Of a DNA stretch of 64,000 nucleotides, positions 57,459-64,000 are shown in pieces. How positions within the stretch are numbered: position 1 is the stretch's first letter; every line of letters starts with the position of its first letter. This DNA comes from Methylobacter psychrophilus (GTDB taxonomy: Bacteria > Pseudomonadota > Gammaproteobacteria > Methylococcales > Methylomonadaceae). The stretch covers positions 1 through 64,000 of the forward strand of contig NZ_JAOEGU010000006.1 in assembly GCF_025583945.1 (NCBI RefSeq). Reading direction: 5' to 3'. The notes under the pieces were generated by a model, which saw nothing but the letters and a program-made list of their open reading frames with translations, had not been told where the DNA came from and searched no databases. Both the position numbers and the translations under genes were made by a program.

Positions 57459-58115
57459 CTACGTTTTAGCCATAACTTTTGGCTCTTTTTGTCTTGCCAG
57501 CAATCGTATGGACATCTGGGCGGCAAATAATCGAATACATTCATAAGCTTCTGGTAAAGCTTGCAGTAAAGACGCCATAATTAATTCATCTGTCGGCTCT
57601 TTGCCCGCTAATTGCAACTGTGCTTTTAACTGATCGAGGTTTTTAAGAACGGATACATTGCCCTCAACCAAAGCAAAAATAATATCGACACTATTTGCAA
57701 CGACATCAGAAGCTTGTTGTGTTTCGTTGGCGATAATCCCGCTTTTCCAAAAAGCCAGTCGTAAATACAAGCCTTGCAAGAATCCCGAACTCCAATGCCA
57801 CAATTGATCAAATCCGTTATCATCAAGCGCACTAAAATCATAAGGGAAGGTTAACTCATTTTTTAATAACGCTTTATTGCTGGCTTTAACCACTGCGGTA
57901 ACGGCTTTTTTTAAGTCTTTTGATTGCTTACCGTTAAGCTGAGGGCGTTCGCCAAAAAACAACTCGGCCATCCAGTCAGCAGGATCAATAATGGCTGGCG
58001 TGATTGCCAAGGCATAAAAAAAACCACTAAGTCCGTCAGGTGTTAGATGTTCATTTTCTGGGACGCACTTATCCAGTTCGATAGCCAGTTTATGAAGTAA
58101 TTTTTTATCTATCAT
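57459..58115 (-). CDS. YecA/UPF0149-family protein
   Basis: A 218-residue protein with the family segments LTPDGLSGFFYALAITPAII (about 24) and DQLWHWSSGFLQGLYLRLAF (about 104), and an Ala-rich helical C-terminus. UPF0149 proteins are cytoplasmic; function is poorly known, some carry a metal-binding SEC-C tail that is absent here. It starts a two-gene unit with the helical-repeat protein. Confidence 0.72.
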   Translation of the reverse strand: MIDKKLLHKLAIELDKCVPENEHLTPDGLSGFFYALAITPAIIDPADWMAELFFGERPQLNGKQSKDLKKAVTAVVKASNKALLKNELTFPYDFSALDDNGFDQLWHWSSGFLQGLYLRLAFWKSGIIANETQQASDVVANSVDIIFALVEGNVSVLKNLDQLKAQLQLAGKEPTDELIMASLLQALPEAYECIRLFAAQMSIRLLARQKEPKVMAKT

Positions 58116-58238
58116 AGTGTTAATTGTTTAGTAGTCAGATTGGGACAATAATTGTCGAATCAATAATGTCAGGCTGCTTAAATATAAGCCGTACTTATAC
58201 TCCACACCTGTACAAGTTGGAGTCGTTGATAATCAACG

Positions 58239-58916
58239 TTATGCCATTACCAATAATGACGAAATAATATCAAAATAGGCTTCCAGCAAAGCAGATAACG
58301 TATTGTTATATAAAGCCTGCAAGGTAACTGAAGGTTGTGTCATTAATAAACGAAATAACTCTGCCAGGACATAATAACTGCTAATTAAAATCGCTTCCGC
58401 GTCTTGAGTAAGCGTAGTCAAATAACCGGTTACCGGAGCGAGTGCCGATGCCATCAATTGTTCGGGATTATCCAAAAGTAGCTGCCAATAATGCTCAGAC
58501 TGCACACTAATCGCTGCCAAATAACGAGTCACTGGCTCAATAGTCGCCAAGGCCACTTGATCAGGATTATCCCAAAAAGCCTGTAAATACTGGCTGGTTG
58601 CATCCTTTCCGGCATTCACCTTGACCTGCCAGTCCTGATAAACAGGCAACACCGATGTCTGAACCTGAGCATATAAAGCATTGCCGGCATAAGCGGTTTG
58701 TTGATACCAGACAGTCAGGGTTTCAACAGGATGGTCGTAAAGCTGCTTTCCAGCAATGGCTACCTTGCCGTGAAAATCAATCAATACGTTATGAATATCC
58801 TGATATAAGGCATTAAGTTTAAAACCAACCTGACCATACAATTTTATTGTCGGAGAAATCAGCTTGTTTTCCAGGTCAAGCTGGCGAATAGTAAAAAAAT
58901 CAGGTTGGTTAAACAT
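58239..58916 (-). CDS. Unknown helical protein with internal duplication
   Basis: A 225-residue protein from the ATG at 58916, preceded by TAGGAAC; the longer frame to 59054 contains unlikely sequence. It carries two copies of a unit about 33 residues long: DNPDQVALATIEPVTRYLAA and DNPEQLMASALAPVTGYLTT, and a weaker third at DHPVETLTVWYQQTAYAG. No signal peptide or clear membrane helix. The amphipathic helical style recalls phasins or coat proteins of storage granules, but there is no direct evidence. Upstream DNA is rich in GCGAC/GTCGC hairpins. Confidence 0.68.
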   Translation of the reverse strand: MFNQPDFFTIRQLDLENKLISPTIKLYGQVGFKLNALYQDIHNVLIDFHGKVAIAGKQLYDHPVETLTVWYQQTAYAGNALYAQVQTSVLPVYQDWQVKVNAGKDATSQYLQAFWDNPDQVALATIEPVTRYLAAISVQSEHYWQLLLDNPEQLMASALAPVTGYLTTLTQDAEAILISSYYVLAELFRLLMTQPSVTLQALYNNTLSALLEAYFDIISSLLVMA

Positions 58917-59018
58917 AAGGCATGTTCCTAAAGTTAAGAAATTCTGTATACAAAACGCTAAGTAATAAGTTTTGATTCTAGCTTGACTGACAAAAAATTG
59001 ACATGCGACCAGTTGCCG

Positions 59019-59036
59019 CGCGACAAAGTGTCGCAA
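59019..59036. other. GCGACA hairpin upstream of the duplicated-unit gene
   Basis: GCGACA-AAG-TGTCGC is a perfect 6-bp hairpin about 105 bases before the start at 58916. The words GCGAC and GTCGC recur at 58999-59005, 59075-59098 and 59189-59210, so this may be a cluster of protein-binding sites. Confidence 0.4.
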
Positions 59037-59066
59037 TAAAATAAAAACGGGCATAAATCAGTATGC

Positions 59067-59098
59067 AAAAAAAATGCGACCAATTTACATTGGTCGCA
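59067..59098 (-). terminator. strong intrinsic terminator without an upstream gene
   Basis: Minus strand: a perfect 10-bp stem TGCGACCAAT / ATTGGTCGCA with a four-base loop, followed by eight T residues. No minus-strand gene lies upstream for 3.7 kb, so it should end a short non-coding transcript. Confidence 0.82.
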
Positions 59099-59170
59099 CA
59101 AAAACCCCGAAACCCTTTAGGAGGTTGCACATATCAAGAGTTGCAATGATTCTAGTCGATTAGTTTTATT
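59067..59170 (-). ncRNA. candidate small RNA
   Basis: Defined by the strong terminator at its end. Upstream the minus strand can form TTGCA/TGCAA (59125-59146 region) and AACC/GGTT hairpins, with single-stranded CCTCC next to AAAGGG, the kind of sequence that pairs with ribosome binding sites. No convincing -10 box was found: TTGACG at 59195-59200 could be a -35 box but has only a T-run at the right spacing. Hfq is encoded in the window. The 5' end is a guess. Confidence 0.4.
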
Positions 59171-59540
59171 TAAAAAACTAGGCATATTGTCGCGCGTCAA
59201 CCTGTCGCAGTCAGTCTTTAGCTCAATAGGCGCTAAAAAAACCATAGGCCTATTATCTTAATTGATCATGTCTTACCTGTACTGATCAAGAACGACAAAC
59301 AACCTGCCAAAGCATTGCTTTATCTTGCCATCTACGACAAAACCCGGGAAAAAAGCTTGGGAAACTGTCTGAATTATGACTAGTGTCTATTTATTGAACG
59401 TCTATTAATGACTAATTACTCGATTTAATCGCTAAAAAAACAGCCTCGCCAGACCACCACATCAATAAAATCAAGACATGTAAAAATATTATTGATTTTT
59501 TAGGTGATGGCATATTTGTTGCAATGTTAGCGAGAGTCGT
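59171..59540. other. intergenic region upstream of the membrane cytochrome genes
   Basis: No supported gene. Contains AATAGGCGCTAAAAAAACCATAGGCCTATT, with the near-dyad AATAGGC/GGCCTATT (59227-59256), and AT-rich sequence further on. Likely promoter region for the cytochrome operon. Confidence 0.4.
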
Positions 59541-59568
59541 CAATATTTCGTTAAATAACGAAATATTG
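59541..59568. promoter_or_regulatory. perfect 28-bp palindrome, candidate operator
   Basis: CAATATTTCGTTA and TAACGAAATATTG are exact inverted copies around AA. It ends 44 bases before the ATG of the membrane cytochrome gene, where a dimeric repressor or activator could control the promoter. The sequence does not match FNR or Fur consensus. An Rrf2-type regulator (NsrR or IscR) is one possibility. Confidence 0.65.
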
Positions 59569-59612
59569 ATCGAAGACAATAAACCGATAGCTTACTTAAC
59601 CAAAGAGGATTT

Positions 59613-61064
59613 ATGGATTTTCCCATTTTTCATATCGATTTTATCGGTAATCGCATGCTGATCGCAGTCGATGCGATCTTACATGTCATCATCAATCATG
59701 CGCTTGCTGTTGGGGCTTTACCGATAATTGTCTTGCTGGAGCTTATTGGCATTCGCAGTAAAGACCTACGCTGGGACAATCTGGCCTATCGACTGTTAAA
59801 AATAATATTTATTATTACCACAACAGTCGGTGCGTTAACGGGTGTAGGTATCTGGTTTTCTGCATCCTTAATAAATCCGGCAGCCATTGGCAGCTTAATT
59901 CGGGTGTTTTTCTGGGGTTGGTTTACCGAATGGATCGTGTTTGTGACTGAAGTCAGCCTAATCATGGCCTATTTTTTAAGCTGGCAATCAGCCAGTAAGT
60001 CACCTGAAGCTAAACTAAAGCACTTACGTTTAGGCATTTTTCTGGCCGCTTTCTCATGGATTACCATGGCTATTATCGTCGCCATTCTTGGTTTTATGAT
60101 GGATCCCGGTAACTGGATGACTAAACGCACACTGCTTTCCGGCTTATTCAACCCCATGTATTTTCCGCAGTTAGGACTCAGAACCACACTGGCTATGGTG
60201 ATGGGTAGTATGACCATGATCTGTTTGACGTATTTATTTACCCGGCATGATCTTGCTTTTCGCGCCATGGTATTACGTACCATATCAACCTGGTCAAGTG
60301 CCTGGTTAGCGGGACTGATAATCGCCTCAATCTGGTACTATCAAGTAATACCTCAGCACATGTTGGCAAATATACCCGTCGCCTTCGCCACGCAGGAATA
60401 TGCCAGCTGGAATGGCCGATTAAAGCTGATATTAATCGTCGGTTTACTTTATGTGAGCCGGGTTTTATGGTTATCAGTAAAGCACCCCGGTCAAGTACAT
60501 GGTGCAAAATATCTGGTCTCGGTACTGCTATTGTTTGCCATGCTGGGACAATTTGAACGGGTACGGGAGTTTATCCGCAAACCCTTTATTATCGGTCAGT
60601 ACATGTATGCCAACGGTATCCGTGTAGAAGATTATCCCTTGTTGCAACGTGACGGCATTCTACAACACGCCACCTATGCAAGTATCCGCGAAATCACTGC
60701 TGACAATCAGGTCAGTGCTGGTCGCGAAGTGTTTGAACAAGCCTGCACACGCTGCCATACCGTCAATGGCGTTAACAGCATACGCGGTCAACTAAAAAAC
60801 ATGTATGGCGAAAAACCATGGCAATCAGAGGCTATTGCGGCCTACGTTGAAAATATGCACGGTGCACGATATTTTATGCCTCCGTTTCCAGGCAATAAAG
60901 CTGAACTTGACGCTCTTTCCGTTTACCTTTCCTCACTACAAAAACGGGCAGCCGCCTTTAATGGTGCGCAAACTAACGGCATCCCCAAACCTGACAAAAT
61001 TTCAGCCTCAACCTTTTACGGCACTTTACCCAATCTGGCTAATACCCACGGAGACCTTCAATAA
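59613..61064 (+). CDS. CydA-like membrane cytochrome with C-terminal c-type heme domain
   Basis: A 483-residue inner-membrane protein with about nine helices up to residue 330 and a monoheme cytochrome c domain (EQACTRCHTVNGVNSI, about 382) at the end. The first helices resemble cytochrome bd subunit I: a His in ILHVIINHALAVGALPII and two Glu on one helix in FTEWIVFVTEVSLIMAYF. The long quinol loop of classical CydA is not evident. Members of the bd superfamily with fused c-type heme and no quinol site are known. It starts with AGAGGA before the ATG and overlaps the next gene (TAATG). Electron donor and acceptor are unknown. Confidence 0.72.
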   Translation: MDFPIFHIDFIGNRMLIAVDAILHVIINHALAVGALPIIVLLELIGIRSKDLRWDNLAYRLLKIIFIITTTVGALTGVGIWFSASLINPAAIGSLIRVFFWGWFTEWIVFVTEVSLIMAYFLSWQSASKSPEAKLKHLRLGIFLAAFSWITMAIIVAILGFMMDPGNWMTKRTLLSGLFNPMYFPQLGLRTTLAMVMGSMTMICLTYLFTRHDLAFRAMVLRTISTWSSAWLAGLIIASIWYYQVIPQHMLANIPVAFATQEYASWNGRLKLILIVGLLYVSRVLWLSVKHPGQVHGAKYLVSVLLLFAMLGQFERVREFIRKPFIIGQYMYANGIRVEDYPLLQRDGILQHATYASIREITADNQVSAGREVFEQACTRCHTVNGVNSIRGQLKNMYGEKPWQSEAIAAYVENMHGARYFMPPFPGNKAELDALSVYLSSLQKRAAAFNGAQTNGIPKPDKISASTFYGTLPNLANTHGDLQ

Positions 61065-62368
61065 TGACACCCCCTATCCCTCGCGATATTCCATTACCTC
61101 TACCAGCTCCGGAAGGATTTCTGGAAATATTGCTCATTGTGTCATTTCTGATACATATCCTGTTTGTCCATTTAATGGTTGGAGGCTCCTTGTTCAGCCT
61201 CGTCTGTCAAATAAGAGGGCTGAAATCGCCCGATTATGAAAAGCTTGCTTACCGCATCATGCAAACGGTCACTGTCAATAAAAGCCTGGCTGTTGTCATG
61301 GGCGTAGCGCCACTGTTGGTTATCAACACACTCTATGCTCCACAATTTTATGCGTCCAGTGCATTAATTGGTGACATGTGGATGGCTGTTATTCCCTTGG
61401 TAACGGTGGCTTTTTTATTGGCTTATGCGCACAAATTCTGGTGGAATCACTTTATTAATATTCCGGAATTGCATATAGGCATTGCCGCCTTAGAGACCGG
61501 ATTATTTTTATTTATTCCGCTAATTTTCATGACTAATGTTAATTTAATGCTGTTTCCGGAATATTGGCCGCAAGTCAAAGGCTTCTTTTCTGCCATGTTG
61601 CTACCCAATGTTTTACAGCGTTATCTGCATTTTATTTCAGCCACCATACTATTTAGCTCTTTATTTTTTGTCTGGTGGAGTGGCCGTAAATCATTTCAAA
61701 ACGAAGTCGGGTTTAGCAGGCTACGGGTTATTAGCGTACGCAGATTTTTTTATGCGTTTGCATTTGGGGCCACCGTTTTTCAGATATTAACCGGATTGGT
61801 AGTATTCGCGTCATTGCCTCCGCAAGGTATGAGCTGGGGCTTTACTTTATTACTCATGCTGGGTGGCTTGTTGGTTTTACCGGCCATGTGGTGGATGTGG
61901 CAAAATTTGACTCATCCCGGCCATCTCCTGGATGATCGCTTAAAAGAAATCACTGCCTGCTTTGTCTGTGCAGCCATCATCATGGGTATAGCACGCCATG
62001 ATTATCGGGAAAATGCCTTGGCTGATCATAAATCGGCAATTGCCGAAAAAACAGCAAACTATCAGGCAGCCGTTAAAGACGCCAGGGAGCAAGCACAATT
62101 GACTGCAAAAACTCAGGAAAGCCAAACATTGGTTCCCGGTGAAAGTGCATTTAACCTAAATTGCGCAGCTTGTCACCATCCAACATTGACCACGGTTGGC
62201 CCGGCATTACAGGAAATTAAAGAAATCTACGCCAATAATCCTGCCGGCATTACCGCCTGGACTAAAGCGCCCGGTAAAAAGCGTCCAGACACTATGAAAA
62301 TGCCTGGATTTTCTCAGTTAAGTGATGATGAGTTAACGGCAATAAGTCAATACCTGCTCAGTCATTAA
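61064..62368 (+). CDS. Second multi-pass membrane protein with C-terminal c-type heme domain
   Basis: A 434-residue protein with about eight helices and a C-terminal cytochrome c domain (FNLNCAACHHPTLTTVGPAL, about 363; Met ligand region KMPGFSQL). Helix 1 has paired His in FLIHILFVHLMVGGSLFSLV and helix 6 region has RYLHFISATILFSSLFFVWW, both likely heme sites. An Ala/Gln-rich helical linker (about 325-350) joins membrane part and heme domain. It is translationally coupled to the previous gene, so the two are probably subunits of one complex with at least two c hemes. Confidence 0.75.
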   Translation: MTPPIPRDIPLPLPAPEGFLEILLIVSFLIHILFVHLMVGGSLFSLVCQIRGLKSPDYEKLAYRIMQTVTVNKSLAVVMGVAPLLVINTLYAPQFYASSALIGDMWMAVIPLVTVAFLLAYAHKFWWNHFINIPELHIGIAALETGLFLFIPLIFMTNVNLMLFPEYWPQVKGFFSAMLLPNVLQRYLHFISATILFSSLFFVWWSGRKSFQNEVGFSRLRVISVRRFFYAFAFGATVFQILTGLVVFASLPPQGMSWGFTLLLMLGGLLVLPAMWWMWQNLTHPGHLLDDRLKEITACFVCAAIIMGIARHDYRENALADHKSAIAEKTANYQAAVKDAREQAQLTAKTQESQTLVPGESAFNLNCAACHHPTLTTVGPALQEIKEIYANNPAGITAWTKAPGKKRPDTMKMPGFSQLSDDELTAISQYLLSH

Positions 62369-62434
62369 GAAATCATTAAGGCGAAGAGCATAAGTTATAG
62401 TTCTCTTCGCCGCATTACCCCATTGAGAAACACT

Positions 62435-62713
62435 ATGAGCACACTAAAACTTTTACAAAAGCAACATAATCATCCGGCAATAAAATTTGCCGGCCTTCAC
62501 TATTCACAATCGGATAATCAAGTAGCTGACGTTCATCTCACTCAATATTTTCAGATTCATTTTCAACATATTCATGAAAACATCCGTGACTCACAAAATG
62601 AAGTAAAACAACTTCAACAACAGGTTGTCGACCTGAACATAAAACTGGATAAGCTTTCTGCATTACTCGCTTATCTGGCTCCGCAACAAAATAGCAACCA
62701 GGCAGGACATTAA
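62435..62713 (+). CDS. Small coiled-coil protein
   Basis: A 92-residue protein from the ATG at 62435, preceded by GAGAA; a TTG at 62423 is less likely. The middle to end (about 45-80) is a coiled coil (IRDSQNEVKQLQQQVVDLNI then KLDKLSALLAYLAP). It is rich in His and Gln. It lies 66 bases behind the membrane cytochrome gene in the same direction, so it may be the third gene of that operon. Family unknown. Confidence 0.6.
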   Translation: MSTLKLLQKQHNHPAIKFAGLHYSQSDNQVADVHLTQYFQIHFQHIHENIRDSQNEVKQLQQQVVDLNIKLDKLSALLAYLAPQQNSNQAGH

Positions 62714-62848
62714 AACGACTACCCCCCTATTTTCAAATATCGCGGGCATGGCCCGCTCCTACTCTGGTATTGTGCTTAATTTACTTAATGGCAGTGTCTC
62801 GTTACGATTTGTATTCTCGGAAGCCTCCCAGCCAAAGCCATCAATCAA
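62714..62848. repeat. REP-like palindrome and half of an inverted repeat
   Basis: GCGGGC-ATG-GCCCGC (62742-62756) is a perfect REP-type hairpin and could terminate both convergent genes. ACTTAATGGCAGTG (62783-62796) equals part of the 22-bp arm of the insertion at 53243-53264, so a remnant of that element lies here. Confidence 0.6.
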
Positions 62849-63451
62849 TTATTCAATGCCCTTGCCCCATTGTCCGGCATAAAATCGTTCATTTAGTGCA
62901 ATACGCGAACGGGCAGCCAACTCGGCTTCCTTAAAAGTATCGTCAAGGACATCAACATCAGCTTGATAACCAACAGCCAGCATCGCCATGGGCTTGCAAT
63001 CACCGGGAAGATTAAAAACCTCACGGGATTTTTCCGCATCAAAACCACCCATTTGATGCACAACCAATCCTAAAGCCGTGGCCTGCAAGCATAAACTAAC
63101 ACTGGCGGCACCAGTGTCATACATGGCCCAACGATTCGGCTGGCCGTTATGATTAAAGTTTTCCATGGCAACAGCCAGTATCAAAACCGGGGCATTTTTA
63201 GCCCATAGCCGGTTTTTTTCAACCACCACTGCCAGCGCATTTTTCCAACCACTTTCATCAGTGGCTTTATCACACACCACAAAACGCCAGGGCTGATCAT
63301 TAGAAGACGATGGTGCCCAACGTGCCGCTTCCAACAATGCCAGTAAATCATCATGGCCTACCAGCTTGCCTGGGTCAAAAGCTCTCGGACTCCAACGTTT
63401 TTCAATAAGATTGTGGATTTCTACAGAGGTTGTTGCCGGTTTATTTTGCAT
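62849..63451 (-). CDS. Nitroreductase family flavoprotein
   Basis: A 200-residue FMN-dependent oxidoreductase. Motifs: IEKRWSPRAFDPG near the start (phosphate contacts), RWAPSSSNDQPWRF (about 43) and MYDTGAASVSLCLQATALGL (about 108). It uses NAD(P)H to reduce nitro or quinone compounds; the natural substrate is unknown. It is encoded 31 bases downstream of the pirin gene on the same strand, a pairing seen in many bacteria. Confidence 0.92.
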   Translation of the reverse strand: MQNKPATTSVEIHNLIEKRWSPRAFDPGKLVGHDDLLALLEAARWAPSSSNDQPWRFVVCDKATDESGWKNALAVVVEKNRLWAKNAPVLILAVAMENFNHNGQPNRWAMYDTGAASVSLCLQATALGLVVHQMGGFDAEKSREVFNLPGDCKPMAMLAVGYQADVDVLDDTFKEAELAARSRIALNERFYAGQWGKGIE

Positions 63452-63482
63452 AGTGGTCTCCTTGGTTTGATTAGATAAATAT

Positions 63483-64000
63483 TTATAACGTCAACACGCC
63501 GTCATGGTAATCACAAAACGCCTGTTCAATTTCTTCAATAGTATTCATTACAAACGGACCTGATTGCACCACCGGCTCTTTTAACGGCAGCGCAGCCAGT
63601 ACCAAAAATCGCGCTGATTGATCACGAGTTATCAGTTGTATGGTATCACCATTAATTAACTGTCCCAGTTGCCCGGCATTTAAAATCCGGCTCGATTGGT
63701 CGACAGCCACCTCGCCTTTATAAACATAGACTAAAACCGTATGTTGCGAAAAAACCGGTATATCAAGCTGTTGCGATGGACTTAAATAAATATCAAAATA
63801 CAACGGCTGGGTTGTCACGCCGGTTACCGGACCCGCTATTCTTTGATTTTCGGCAACATATTCACCGGCAATAATTTTAAGATAACCACCGTCTCCCAGA
63901 TTAACCCGAGGGATTTTTACAGCGGCAAACTCCTGATAATGGGGAGGCTGCATTTTCTCTTTGGCAGGCAGGTTAATCCATAACTGAAAGCCGTGTAACC
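63483..64000 (-). CDS. Pirin family protein, N-terminus outside the window
   Basis: The frame continues from the stop at 63483 to the right edge without interruption; bases 63954-63998 read LHGFQLWINLPAKEK in frame, the typical pirin core, so the ATG at 63953 is internal. The visible C-terminal cupin has IYLSPSQQLDIPVFSQHTVL and ends with an acidic tail. Pirins are metal-binding cupins, some with quercetinase activity. Probably co-transcribed with the nitroreductase. Confidence 0.88.
   Translation of the reverse strand, partial: LHGFQLWINLPAKEKMQPPHYQEFAAVKIPRVNLGDGGYLKIIAGEYVAENQRIAGPVTGVTTQPLYFDIYLSPSQQLDIPVFSQHTVLVYVYKGEVAVDQSSRILNAGQLGQLINGDTIQLITRDQSARFLVLAALPLKEPVVQSGPFVMNTIEEIEQAFCDYHDGVLTL

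Overview
The window looks like part of the chromosome of a gammaproteobacterial (type I) methanotroph of the order Methylococcales. The main reason is a complete methanol dehydrogenase cluster, mxaFJGIRSACKL, with a divergent LuxR-type regulator gene (mxaB-like) beside mxaF and an mxaD-like gene close by. Housekeeping order (gyrA-serC-pheA-hisC-tyrA/aroA-cmk-rpsA-ihfB and hfq-hflX-hflK-hflC-hisZ-purA) is typical of Gammaproteobacteria, including the fused TyrA-AroA enzyme. DNA is moderately AT-rich. No rRNA, tRNA, CRISPR array or intact transposase gene was seen.

Layout. 1-3.5 kb: a feoABC ferrous iron uptake operon (minus strand) with a possible Fur site upstream, converging on the end of an unknown plus-strand reading frame. 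3.5-14.7 kb: the minus-strand gyrA to ihfB block for DNA topology, aromatic, serine and histidine biosynthesis, CMP kinase, ribosomal protein S1 and IHF-beta. 15.2-16.4 kb: a dienelactone hydrolase and a low-molecular-weight phosphatase. 16.9-23.4 kb: purA-hisZ-hflC-hflK-hflX-hfq. 23.5-26.1 kb: ygfX-like, ygfZ and a heme A synthase. 26.1-28.3 kb: a PAS-PAS-GGDEF-EAL protein. 28.3-31.9 kb: an AT-rich, gene-poor stretch holding a 2H phosphoesterase, three small membrane-protein genes missed by ordinary ORF calling (two are paralogues), a gene remnant and diverged repeats. 31.9-34.6 kb: response regulator, histidine kinase and PepSY protein.

35.0-47.6 kb is the methanol oxidation region: a solute-binding protein, a small membrane protein, mxaLKCASR (assembly and calcium insertion), mxaI, mxaG, mxaJ, mxaF, the divergent regulator and mxaD. 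MxaF has Ala at the position where lanthanide-type XoxF enzymes have Asp, so this is the calcium-type enzyme. A terminator-like structure after mxaI would favour the four enzyme genes over the accessory genes. The kinase/regulator pair at 31.9-33.9 kb has a regulator clearly paralogous to the mxaB-like protein, which has no kinase beside it.

47.8-57.0 kb carries metal or metal-chelate acquisition genes: a PepSY membrane protein with a TonB-dependent receptor, a secreted amidohydrolase with a His-rich loop, and a second TonB-dependent receptor divergent from a PchR-like AraC regulator. Four copies of a ~114 bp inverted-repeat element lie between 41.9 and 53.4 kb; one is interrupted by an insertion of stacked palindromes. 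57.0-59.1 kb holds three little-known genes. 59.0-62.7 kb holds a possible small RNA and the most unusual system in the window: two overlapping genes for multi-pass membrane proteins, at least one resembling cytochrome bd subunit I, each with a C-terminal c-type heme domain, behind a perfect 28-bp palindrome. A nitroreductase and a truncated pirin gene end the window.
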